Origin: Phytopythium helicoides
Taxonomy: Eukaryota; Oomycota; Peronosporomycetes; Pythiales; Pythiaceae
Length of the DNA stretch: 64,000 bases
Assembly: GCA_024867545.1 (NCBI GenBank)
Contig: JANFNE010000032.1
Coordinates: 310,001 to 374,000, forward strand
Reading direction: 5' to 3'
The position numbers and the translations under genes are program-made. The notes under the pieces were generated by a model. The model saw nothing but the letters and a program-made list of their open reading frames with translations, had not been told where the DNA came from and did not search any database. This document shows positions 1-9,157 of this stretch, piece by piece (positions within the stretch are counted from its first letter, which is position 1; each line of letters begins with the position of its first letter).

Positions 1-1
1 G

Positions 2-226
2 GTCTACATCCAGGACAAGATCGCCGAGGACAAGGAGACGCTCGCTGACTGGATGCTCAACCGCAACGGACACTTCTACCTCTGCGGTCCCACGTGGCCC
101 GTGGCTGATGTCCGTGCCGCTCTCATCGGTGCGTTCGAGCAGGTCGGTGGCCTCGACAAGCGTCTTGCTGGCCAGGCCCTCGAGCGCATGCGCGACCAGG
201 GTCGCTACGTCCTTGAGGTGTACTAA
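2..226 (+). CDS. Sulfite reductase [NADPH] flavoprotein (alpha) subunit, C-terminal fragment
   Basis: This is the last 74 codons of a gene that enters from the left edge; the frame is open from base 2 to a TAA. The residues match the end of the NADPH-binding ferredoxin-reductase module shared by CysJ/MET10 flavoproteins: a GHFYLCGPTWPVADVRAAL block (the C-G-P nucleotide-binding turn), then a short helix and a terminal aromatic residue (LEVY). In the family this subunit moves electrons from NADPH through FAD to the siroheme subunit. The neighbours support the sulfite reductase assignment over other diflavin reductases: two siroheme-subunit genes and a siroheme-precursor methyltransferase follow within 15 kb. 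The N-terminal domains lie outside the window, so the exact architecture cannot be seen. Confidence 0.85.
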   Translation, partial: VYIQDKIAEDKETLADWMLNRNGHFYLCGPTWPVADVRAALIGAFEQVGGLDKRLAGQALERMRDQGRYVLEVY

Positions 227-514
227 GCGTCGACATTGGAATGGAGTCCGACCTCTAGCCAGCGTGCTAGCAGCTCGAGCTCTATAATGTTTTCGCATGT
301 TCAGCCTTCCATGCTGTCAATACATGAAAATGTTGTGACCATTGCTAGCACTCGCCTTCAGCTCGCGGGTATGGCCGTGGTAAGCCCGGCATCCTACGAT
401 AAAAGACGATGGCTGGGAATGGAACCCAGTGAAAATGCAACAATGCCTGAGTATACAGTGCTATCTGCGGGCAACGCTGAGCGCACCTGCAGACACTTTG
501 TGGCCCCTGATGTG

Positions 515-2484
515 TTAAGTTGGCGCTCGACAGAAAACGGTAGGTCTTGGTTGACCACGGAGCATGTTGAGGAGGAGCATGAGCATGTTTTTCGAGGCGT
601 TGACGTCACGGTTCACAGACAGCCATAGGATCGACAATGGAGCACACTATAAACCTTGCACGTCCGCCATTCCTTGTCCGTGCTGTTCTTGACCTTGCAG
701 AGGCGGAGACTGTACTGGTATTCTAGCTCCCGATGGCAACGTGAGTGAAGCTTGCTGGTGCGAAACTCATCAATTGGTTGTACACGACAGTAGTTTCTCA
801 ACGTGTGCTCCAGTCTTTTGACCGGCCCCGCGGGGCACTTCTTGATGAGTCCAGAGTAATCGGTATTGCTCCAATCTCCAAATCCAACCACCGTTCGCCT
901 GCCTGCTTGCTGGGTCAGTCTCCGGCAGAGTTCATGTAGCTTCTTCTGCGCAAAGATGTACCGTCCAAAACGCAGGTTGCGGAATCCCTTCGCCCGTGAA
1001 AATCCTAGCAGGTTTTCCATACGTGGAATAACGTATCGTGTGTACGTTTCCAGCAACTCGAGCGACGCGGTCTTCTTCGACGGCATCTGACGCTCGGCCG
1101 CCAAAATGTCGGGACGCCGCTCCTTCCAGCAAGCTATCTTCTGGTTGCTCTTGTGGTAGCGAGCATCCTCGTAGAACTCACGAGAAGAGCAGTGGATAGT
1201 CTCGCCGTCCTGGTTGGTTGTTACAAACAGATCTCGTCTGCCAGGATCTAGACCCCACATGACATCATAATCTTCATTCCTAAGTGGGCGGTCTGTCGCC
1301 GGATGGGTTTTCCGCATGACGATGCTGACAGCCTTTCCGTCCGTCACGATCTCTCCTGCGAACTTCTTGTTGGCTGTTTCAAACTTCTCGATATTGAAGA
1401 GACTGTGCCATCAATCGTCTGCGACAGCATTCCAATCGTCGCCTTGAGGAGGCACGCGAACACCAGCACGTAGAAGTAGGCTGCGGAGCGCCGTCTTGCA
1501 CATCTTGAAGTGCGAGCACTTGAACCCATTCTTTGTCGGCAGGAGACTGAACGTGCGGACCTCTGGGATGTCCTGTCGATGCTGAAACCGGCGATTCCTC
1601 TCTTCAATGTCGGTCAGAATCATGTAGGTGAGAGGAAGCAATCTGTTAGCCTCGTCGGACAAGAAGCCGCTCTCGTTGCGCGGGATCTGCTCTCGCCAAG
1701 CCTGCACCTCGGTATCGTTGCCGTCGTAGACAGGGTCCAGGATGCTCTTGATCATGACGTAGGCCTCAGCACCATTCAAGTCATAGACCTGCTTGATGTG
1801 ACGGTGAAAGCGACGGTAGAAGTTGCGTACGATCGCGTTCTTGGTGTTAGTGGCCATCATTTGGGCTGCGTTCTGCTGCCACCCAGCGGTAATCTGCCGG
1901 TTGCTTGCACGTCGAGCGTCCTCACCTCGCCAAGTGTTGTACAGCGTGACTGATTGCTGGAATGCAGGAGACCCGAGTGTGGAGTTGGCGTTGCAAACAC
2001 ACGATAGGCATCTGTAGAAGAAGACCTGGTTGAGTGGCTCCACTGCATCGCCCAGCTGACACATCCGCACGGCGTGGATGTTGGCGAGGACGTAAGCCTC
2101 CAGCACGGCCTGGTCCATATCCGCCAGCACGGACTCCCACGGCAAAGTCATGGCCTCATCGCTCTTGCAAAACGCCTTGAGCGACGTCTTGACGCACACA
2201 AGCGAGGATTTGGCGTTAGCTGCGTCACGAGCTTCGACTTCGGCCCGTCGCCTCTTTGACTGACTCTTGCGTGGTTCTGCACTGCGTTTCTTCCTTTTAG
2301 ACCTAGCACCGCCTGACGTCGGACCAGCTGCACGTGTTGTCTTGGACTGACCTCGACGAGTTGCTGAAGCAGCTCTACTCGTTGCGGATCTGCATAGCCC
2401 TGCGGCAGCTTGCCTGGTCTTGGACCTGCCTCGCCGGGGACCTGGATCGCCCTCCTTGCCCGATCGAGCGCGCTTGTTTGCCAT
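515..2484 (-). pseudogene. Fanzor1-type RNA-guided nuclease (TnpB-like) pseudogene
   Basis: The frame runs from an ATG at 2484 through a Lys/Arg-rich N-terminus (likely nuclear localisation) and a helical middle part. A premature in-frame TGA lies at 1411-1413. The same frame reopens immediately (1410 to 615) with WHSLFNIEKFE, then GLDPGRRDLF (RuvC-I aspartate), VVGFGDWS, DEFRTSK and a zinc-finger block. A second break, a frameshift near 613-617, separates this from NRDVNASKNML (RuvC-III aspartate), which continues to a TAA at 515-517. Motif order and length (about 655 codons) match full-length eukaryotic Fanzor1 proteins, relatives of the omega-RNA-guided nuclease TnpB. One zinc ligand position reads His where Cys is usual (SKLHSRCH). 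No terminal repeats or partner transposase were recognised. Two lesions plus the altered ligand argue for a dead copy. The alternative is an assembly error. Confidence 0.85.
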
Positions 2485-3217
2485 GGTGGCAAATTACACT
2501 GTGAGTAGGGAGATCAGGGTCGGCAGCCGCTTTCGTTCGAGAGCGAGTGGGCGCTTGGCAATTCAAAATATGCTATTGTCTCATCATGCCCGTTTAGGTG
2601 TATGCAGACAGAGCTGCAAAGGCCGCTTTACTAGCTTGTCGTGACTCATGATGGAGCTCTGGAGATCCTTCCTATGGCATCTTCAACAAGCAGTACGAAG
2701 TGTCAATGCAGTGCTGTTGTCATCGCTGGGGAGGCATCGCGCAACCCGCTTGAAGCTGATGAACTGCGCTGCCAGCTTGTCAATTGGGCAGTACAGTACC
2801 GTAACGACAGGTTTATTTAGTTTCACGTCTCCTTTTCCACGTTTTCCGGTTGAGTGAGAGTTTATGTCGATCGTTGTGCTGAGAAAGGTGAATGTAGAAG
2901 TGGAGGGTTTTGTGGCCATCTACCACAGCGCCAATGCCGGGTACCCCGGCCATTCATCTTAGATTCTAGTGCTGTGCGTGTAGAGACGATGTTTACCAGT
3001 GGTGTTTGGATCGCTGCCAGCATTCCACAGCCATTTTGTTGCTGATGAAAGCCACTTGAGTGGCAACAAAGCACCAACACCATCTACCATAAATTGATGA
3101 CAAAAAACAATGTGAGCTTGAACAAAGTCAGTGTATTTCCTCTCGTGCGAACTACGGGCTAGGAGACAGGCTGATGGACTCTAAGCGAGGCCCATGCGTG
3201 CGTCCTGCGCCGTTCAA
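2485..3217. other. Intergenic spacer, no gene recognised
   Basis: This lies between the 5' end of the Fanzor pseudogene and the 3' boundary of the tandem sulfite reductase duplication. Only short ORFs without recognisable domains occur. It may hold the flank of the Fanzor insertion, but no terminal inverted repeats were found by eye. Confidence 0.4.
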
Positions 3218-3293
3218 GCGCCACAACGAGAGCCCAATACCAAGGCTTATCTATATAAAAGTCAACCTCCACGATCGACGCGCACACGGACGT

Positions 3294-6200
3294 CTACTGC
3301 TCGTGGAACGTAGCACCGGGAGCGCGGTTCTCCACCAAAGGAGCCGACAGGCACGCCTTCACATACCCCTGACGAATGACAAAGTCACCGAACTTCTCGC
3401 CACTCTGGCGGTTCTGCGCATAGTCCTTGATGATCGGCGCCAGCTCGTGCAGGATCTGCGTCTCGTCCAGTGCCTCCTTGTACAGCTTGTTCAGACGGTC
3501 ACCCGTGAAGCCGGCACCGAGGTACATGTTGTAGATACCAGGTGAGCGGCCAACGAAGCCGATCTCGCCAAGGTACGGACGACCACAACCGTTGGGACAT
3601 CCCGTCATACGAATCACAATCGCGTCCTCACGGAGACCGTTCTCCGTTAGCATATCCTCGATCTTGGTAATAAGCTCCGGCAGGTAACGCTCAGCCTCAG
3701 CAAAGGCAAGACCGCAGAACGGCAGAGCAGCACACGCAATCGAGTTGAGACGCATGGCCGAGTGGTTCTCGTTACCGAAGCGGTATTCCTCAAGGATTGC
3801 CTTGAACTTCGGCACATCCTTCTTGTCAAGGTTACCAAACGACATGTTTTGGTTGCCCGTCAGGATAAACTGCACGTGCGGGAAGGTCTGAGCGACCACG
3901 CGCATGCCCGTACGCAGCTTGCTGTTCTCAGTGTCGCGGATGCGGCCACCCTCAATGAACATCGTGTACGAGAACTTGCCGTGGTTGTTCTTGTGCCAGC
4001 CGAAGCGGTCACCGTTCGAGTCGAACTTGAACGGGCGTGGCTCCTGCAGCTTGTAGCCAAGGCGCTTCTCAACATCCTCGCGGATCCAAGCCAGACCGTG
4101 GTCCTCAACAGTGTACTTGAAGCGAGCGTGCTTACGGTTCACACGGTCACCGTGGTCGCGCTGGAGAATCATAACCTTCTCAGCGACATCCTTGGCTTGC
4201 TCAGGTGTGCAGAACGCCATCACATCAGCCACACGAGGGAACGTCTTCGCGTTGTTGTGGGTCATGCCCATACCACCACCGACAGTCACGTTGAAACCGA
4301 TGAGCTTGTCGTTCTCCAAAATTGCGATGAAGCCGAGACAGTTGGCAAAGATGTCAACATCGTTGCTGGGCGGGATAGCGATGGCAATCTTGAACTTACG
4401 CGGCAAGTACGCCTCGCCGTAAAAGGGCTCAAAGTCCTTCGTCTCACCACCAGCAACAAGCTTCTTGTCAAGCCAGATCTCATGGTAAGCACTCGTGCGT
4501 GGCGTCAGGTGCGCCGAGATATCACGAGAGATGCTGATGATCTCGTCGTACGTCTCAACCGAGCATGCCGGGTTGACCGTGGCCATGACGTTACGGTTCA
4601 CATCACCACAGGCGGCGAGTGAATCCATCAGCACACGGTTGATACCCTGAACCACAGGCTTCAAGTTCCACTTCAGAATAGCCTGCAGCTGATACGCCTG
4701 ACGCGTCGTCAGCTTGATGTTGCCGTTGGCATATTCATCCGAAAGCTTGTCGATGGCGAGGTACTGTTCGGCAGTGGACACACCACCGGGCACACGCACA
4801 CGGATCATGAACGAGAACGCCTTCTCCTTCTTCTCCAGACGCATCTGCTCACGCAGTTCACGGTCGTCCTGCTGGTAAATACCATGGAACTTCGTCAGCT
4901 GGGTATCATCCGGGGTGAGCGCCTTGGTGGACATGTCACTGAGACCCTCAACCAGAGTACCACGCAAGTAGTTACTCTCACGCTTGATCTCCTCATTCGT
5001 GCGCTGCTTCTTCTTCGTCCCCGAAGACTTGGCAACAACCTCCGCAGGAACACCGATCTGCTCCCAGAACTGCGGCTTCCACGTCTCGAACTGCGTCGAT
5101 GGACCATCCTCGTCCTGATCATCAGCCTTCGCAACCGTCACCAGACGCTTCGCACCAAGCTCCGCAAGTTTCGCATCCAGATCAGTCGGAGCCTTGCAGA
5201 AGTAGTGCTTCTCGTCCTCACGAGGCCAATAGTTGCTGTCACCAAGACCGAACACACCGTATTGAAGCGGCAGCGTCGCACTATACTCGGCAAGCTCGTG
5301 CCAGAACTCCTTCGCGTTGTTCGGGAACTCGCCCTGACCAGCCGTCGAACACACAAACAGAACGTACGAGTTCACGTCCGTCGCCTCGTCCTGCAGCGCG
5401 TCAATCGTCATCTCGTTCATGTCCTCCTTCACGACGTTCTTGATGCCAAAAGCAGCAGCCTCCTCCGCGAACTTGGACGCAAACTCATCCGCGCGACCGT
5501 TGTCCGAGCCGACCAGAATCCACAGCTTCGTCTCCACCTGCCACTTCTCCTCCTGCACCTCACCGCCGAAACCCTTCAGCAGAGCCTGGAAGCTCGCCTC
5601 CAGAGCCTGCTGACCGATCTTGTCGTACTTCTCCGACACCGACACCGCAGCCGGAGGAGCCTCCAGCGCCTGCTTCGCGAACAAGCTCAGCTGGTTGTTG
5701 CGACGCAGGAACTCAAGCAACTCCTTCTTGATGCTCGGCGACTCCAGGTGGAACGCCTTCTCACCCTCAATGTTCTCCAGCACAGGGTTGTAGCGGTACA
5801 GCGGCCAGTACCCGCTCCCCACAGCCTCGCGCGTCTCCTGCTCCATGTTCGCCACCGACGGCGCGTACGCAAGAATGATCGACGGACCGTCGAACGCGTC
5901 AGCCTCGTTCAGCGCACGCAGAACCTGCGAGTACGAGTCGTACAGCGCCACCGACGCAACGTACGCGTTGCCGTACTGCATCGCGTACAGACCGAGGTCG
6001 CGCTTGCGGTGCGTCTTCGACTGCGTGTGCATCGGCTCCGTGTCCAGAATCAGCAGGTTCACGTTCTCACCGCTTGCAAGCACCTGGTGCACACCCGAGG
6101 CACCAACATCGCGAGAGAACTCCTCACTGCCGATGATCCACTGGCTCAGAGGAGTGAAGTACCGCTTCAGCGCATAGATCGCTGCCAGCTGGCTGTCGAC

Positions 6201-7832
6201 CGCAGCAGCCTGCTCGTTCTCGAGGAGGATGCTGATCTCGTTGGCGAGCTCGTCGTGCTTCGGCTGCTTATGCACCCACTGCTCAAAGCACGCAACCAGG
6301 CGCTCCGATAGCTGCGCCTTCGCTCCAGGGTTCGCAAGCAGCGCCGACACCTTGTCCTTGAGCTGCTGACGCTTCGCAAGGATACCGAGATGCACACCAA
6401 AGCCGAACTCGCCGCTCTGCAGAGACACGTTCGTCTCATCGGCCTCCTGCTCCTCCTTCCAGATAGTCGTCGACCGGACGAGGTTGGCGATGACCGCGCG
6501 CTTCTCGAAAAGCTGCAGCAGCATCTTGACGTAGGGAGCCTCGAACGCATCCTTTGAAGTCACATACGAGTTCACAAGCTGCTTCGTAGATGACGACGAC
6601 GATGACTTCTTCTCCACCGAGTCTGACGGAGACGCGACCTCGAAACCAGAGTGGAGCTCTCCACCAGCAAGCTTCTCCACCAGAGTACGAGCCGTGACAA
6701 CATCGAACACGTGATCCCCAGCGTTGAACGCGTACTTGCCGCCAAGGATCGACGGCACAGCCTTGTCCTTCCACTCCTCCGACTGGAACGAAGCCAGCAC
6801 ATCCAGGTACAGAGGCTCACCGACGCTGGTGGCATCCTCCATGCGATCCAGCACGGCCACCTTGGTCACCGTCGACGGCACGACGCTCAAGAACGCGCTC
6901 GTCGACCACGGACGGAACAGACGCACAGACACGACACCGACCTTGGCCTTCCAGTTCGTGTACAGCGACTCCACAGCGTCCTTGACGACGCTCGCAGCCG
7001 TGCCCATGACGACGACGACGTGCTCGGCCTGCGGGTGGCCAAAGTACTCGAAGAGCTGGTATCCCTTGCGAGCGAACACCTGCTGGATGACCTCCTCCAC
7101 CACAGCCGGAGCCGCGTTGTACTTGGCGATGGTCTCGGGAGAGACCTGGAAGTACAGGTCGGCGTCGTTGTCGTTGCCGGTGGTGCTCGTGATGGCCGAC
7201 TGGTCGAGCACGAGCTGGCGGAACTCGGTGGCACCGCCCGACGCGCGCGTCAGACCGATGAGGTCGGCCAGGTACTCGTACGAGACGAGCGAGTTGTTGA
7301 ACTTGTTGGCCGACGCCTGCGCCTTCTTCTGCAGGTCGTTCTGCGTCATCTCGCCGTCGTAGACGTGCAGGAAGGGGACATTCGCGCGCAGCGAGGCGAC
7401 GTGCGCGAGCAGCGCCATGTCCTCGGTCTCGGTGGCGTTGAGCGAGTTGAGGATGACGAAGCCCGTCTGGCGCACGGCCATGAGGTCCGAGTGCTCGCGC
7501 GCGACCACGTGCACGACGGCGGGGAGGCGCGCGGCGCTCAGCTTGTACATGGTGGGGACCATCTGCAGCAGCGACGCCGGCGAGCTGGCGAAGAGCGTGA
7601 CGAACTGTCCGCGCTTGGAGGCCTCGTACGCCTCCTCGATGAGCTCCTGGCCGAAGTGGCTCTCCTGGAGCTTGCCCACCTGGTCGAACACGTTGCGGCG
7701 CGCGCGCACCACGTACTGCTGCAGCGCCGAGCCGAAGGCCACGGGCTGCACGAGGAACGACAGGTCGCTCAGCGCGTACGCCACGTGGCTCACGGCCTCC
7801 TCGACCGCGGGGACTGGCGACGGGGCGGCCAT
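3294..7832 (-). CDS. Sulfite reductase hemoprotein (beta) subunit, copy 1
   Basis: Intronless, about 1,512 residues from the chosen ATG at 7832. The open frame runs on to 8012, but the first matching residue with copy 2 is this Met (MAAPSPVPAVEEAV against MAAVPAVEEAV), so the extension is judged non-coding. Layout matches yeast MET5: an N-terminal pyruvate:ferredoxin-oxidoreductase-like half, a flavodoxin-like domain (LVGSDNGRADEFA, STAGQGEFPNNA, FGLGDSNYWP), then a siroheme/4Fe-4S domain with RTSAYHEIW, VGGGMGMTHNN, the first cysteine pair in ACAALPFCGLAFAEAE (C-x5-C) and the second in GCPNGCG (C-x3-C). It reduces sulfite to sulfide using electrons from the alpha subunit. All iron-sulfur/siroheme cysteines are present, so it should be active. 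It is the downstream member of a tandem pair. Confidence 0.93.
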   Translation of the reverse strand: MAAPSPVPAVEEAVSHVAYALSDLSFLVQPVAFGSALQQYVVRARRNVFDQVGKLQESHFGQELIEEAYEASKRGQFVTLFASSPASLLQMVPTMYKLSAARLPAVVHVVAREHSDLMAVRQTGFVILNSLNATETEDMALLAHVASLRANVPFLHVYDGEMTQNDLQKKAQASANKFNNSLVSYEYLADLIGLTRASGGATEFRQLVLDQSAITSTTGNDNDADLYFQVSPETIAKYNAAPAVVEEVIQQVFARKGYQLFEYFGHPQAEHVVVVMGTAASVVKDAVESLYTNWKAKVGVVSVRLFRPWSTSAFLSVVPSTVTKVAVLDRMEDATSVGEPLYLDVLASFQSEEWKDKAVPSILGGKYAFNAGDHVFDVVTARTLVEKLAGGELHSGFEVASPSDSVEKKSSSSSSTKQLVNSYVTSKDAFEAPYVKMLLQLFEKRAVIANLVRSTTIWKEEQEADETNVSLQSGEFGFGVHLGILAKRQQLKDKVSALLANPGAKAQLSERLVACFEQWVHKQPKHDELANEISILLENEQAAAVDSQLAAIYALKRYFTPLSQWIIGSEEFSRDVGASGVHQVLASGENVNLLILDTEPMHTQSKTHRKRDLGLYAMQYGNAYVASVALYDSYSQVLRALNEADAFDGPSIILAYAPSVANMEQETREAVGSGYWPLYRYNPVLENIEGEKAFHLESPSIKKELLEFLRRNNQLSLFAKQALEAPPAAVSVSEKYDKIGQQALEASFQALLKGFGGEVQEEKWQVETKLWILVGSDNGRADEFASKFAEEAAAFGIKNVVKEDMNEMTIDALQDEATDVNSYVLFVCSTAGQGEFPNNAKEFWHELAEYSATLPLQYGVFGLGDSNYWPREDEKHYFCKAPTDLDAKLAELGAKRLVTVAKADDQDEDGPSTQFETWKPQFWEQIGVPAEVVAKSSGTKKKQRTNEEIKRESNYLRGTLVEGLSDMSTKALTPDDTQLTKFHGIYQQDDRELREQMRLEKKEKAFSFMIRVRVPGGVSTAEQYLAIDKLSDEYANGNIKLTTRQAYQLQAILKWNLKPVVQGINRVLMDSLAACGDVNRNVMATVNPACSVETYDEIISISRDISAHLTPRTSAYHEIWLDKKLVAGGETKDFEPFYGEAYLPRKFKIAIAIPPSNDVDIFANCLGFIAILENDKLIGFNVTVGGGMGMTHNNAKTFPRVADVMAFCTPEQAKDVAEKVMILQRDHGDRVNRKHARFKYTVEDHGLAWIREDVEKRLGYKLQEPRPFKFDSNGDRFGWHKNNHGKFSYTMFIEGGRIRDTENSKLRTGMRVVAQTFPHVQFILTGNQNMSFGNLDKKDVPKFKAILEEYRFGNENHSAMRLNSIACAALPFCGLAFAEAERYLPELITKIEDMLTENGLREDAIVIRMTGCPNGCGRPYLGEIGFVGRSPGIYNMYLGAGFTGDRLNKLYKEALDETQILHELAPIIKDYAQNRQSGEKFGDFVIRQGYVKACLSAPLVENRAPGATFHEQ

Positions 7833-8037
7833 GCTGCTCGACCGTCGAGAGCGAGGGAGCCGGCCTTTCTTGGGAGGTTGCCCTTTGGCAAATGCCGCAG
7901 GGGCAACCTGGTACAAGTCATGCCGAAGATTCGGGTGGTGTGGCCAGGCGACTTCGGGTGGAAGCGGCGGGCTCCCCCGGTGGAGTGACACGTGATTCGT
8001 TTTCGAAAACACTTATGCAGTGGTTTGAAGGGATTTT

Positions 8038-8112
8038 ATTGGGTGGCGCTGTAGCCAATGGAAGGGATTTAGACGTGCCACGTCGCCTCGAGCTGCCAAT
8101 CAGAGGATGGTA
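8038..8112 (-). promoter_or_regulatory. CCAAT-box promoter block of sulfite reductase copy 1
   Basis: Three CCAAT boxes (ATTGGG at 8038, GCCAATG at 8053, GCCAATCAGAG at 8095) lie 200-270 bp upstream of the ATG. They keep the same order and nearly the same spacing upstream of copy 2 although the flanking DNA has drifted. The likely binder is the NF-Y complex (inference). Confidence 0.5.
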
Positions 8113-8170
8113 CTGTGAGAATGCATACACCCGCCGAATTCGCTTGCGTACGTGGCAGCCGGAGTGAAGG

Positions 8171-9079
8171 TCGAATTGACGCGCTAGGGAGGACATGTCG
8201 TGATGCAACCGAACACCAGCGAACGCCACGCAGCGAGCGACTGCATGAGTCCCTTTGACCACAGAAACACGTTCATGCAGCGGCGTTTCCATGAACTCGA
8301 ACGATTCTCGTAATCGCTTGCTCACTTTCGGGGAAATGACTGGCTGGTGGTTACGTCCCCCGAGGTACTGACGTCATCGATCGCCTCGGTCTGATGAGTG
8401 ACTTCAACGTGAACATGAAGACGAGACGTTACCTGTACGTTTCGGTAGTCAGTCAGTCCAACAACGCTGAGCAACGCAGCTTTCGTGGCCGGGTCACCGG
8501 CACGCTAGGAGCATGCTCACACACCGAACAACTTAATCTACGTTCCGAACCGCTGTAGGCCATAAGAAGCCACGTTGTTTCCCCTCCTTCGATGACACGC
8601 AAAAGCCCGCTACCATCGAGCTTCGCCGACGTATTCATTGAGGATGTCGAGGAGAGTTGGGACTACGCGAACACGATAGCGGTGCTGCTGCTGCTTGTAA
8701 ACTTATGTAAAGCAGCTCACCTTGTGGTTGTCGTCGTGTTTTCTTCAGTTTCGGTCAGTGGGGAGCTCTCGTCGTGGACGGCTACCGCTTTGACGGGAAA
8801 CTATCCTGCTAAGATGACCAACAATTGAAGAGGATGCTTTCTACGACAACAAGGATGACTACGACCTGGCCATGACACAGCAAAACACCAAGGTAATGCT
8901 GAAGTACGCGGTGGCGACAACATTCAACAAAATTCTTTGTATGTACAAGTCGAGACCAACAGCGCATCCAAAGGGCAAACGGAAAGTATACAACGACCAC
9001 TTCAACCAGAGGGCAGTATCATGTATACCAGCTCAGGTTGTGGCCCTCGCGCTGATGCATTGGGGCCCATGCTCTTCGT
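8171..9079. other. Spacer between duplicated sulfite reductase genes
   Basis: No convincing gene. Short ORFs such as 8592-8828 (+) have no recognisable domain. A divergent methyltransferase gene sits at the equivalent place beyond copy 2, but no remnant of it was recognised here. Confidence 0.4.
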
Positions 9080-9157
9080 GCGCCACAACGAGAGCCCAAT
9101 ACCAAGGCTTATCTATATAAAAGTCAACACCTCCACGATCGACGCACACACGGACGT

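Larger units (their letters stand above)
3218..8170. repeat. Tandem segmental duplication, unit 1
   Basis: The unit begins abruptly at GCGCCACAACGAG, shared with 9080, and carries 3' flank, coding region and diverged promoter of sulfite reductase copy 1. Homology in the promoter fades near 8170 (the GTACGTGG...GAGTGAAGGTC stretch still aligns with unit 2). Confidence 0.85.

Noticed and set aside
1344..1607. Separate small ORF in the Fanzor gap
   Set aside because: The Fanzor frame itself continues across the gap apart from one TGA, and this ORF is in another frame without motifs.
6651..7988. Long plus-strand frames opposite sulfite reductase copies (also 12515-13786, 4884-6311 and 10748-11665)
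   Set aside because: Arg/Leu/His-rich shadows of GC-rich codon usage. They recur in both duplicates and have no domain.
7833..8012. 60-codon N-terminal extension of sulfite reductase copy 1 as a targeting peptide
   Set aside because: The equivalent 75 codons of copy 2 are unrelated. Similarity starts at the internal Met in both copies, so the extensions are probably 5' leader.
8592..8828. Small ORF with a hydrophobic stretch between the sulfite reductase copies
   Set aside because: No family, no promoter-like element and no counterpart near copy 2. Too weak to list as a gene.
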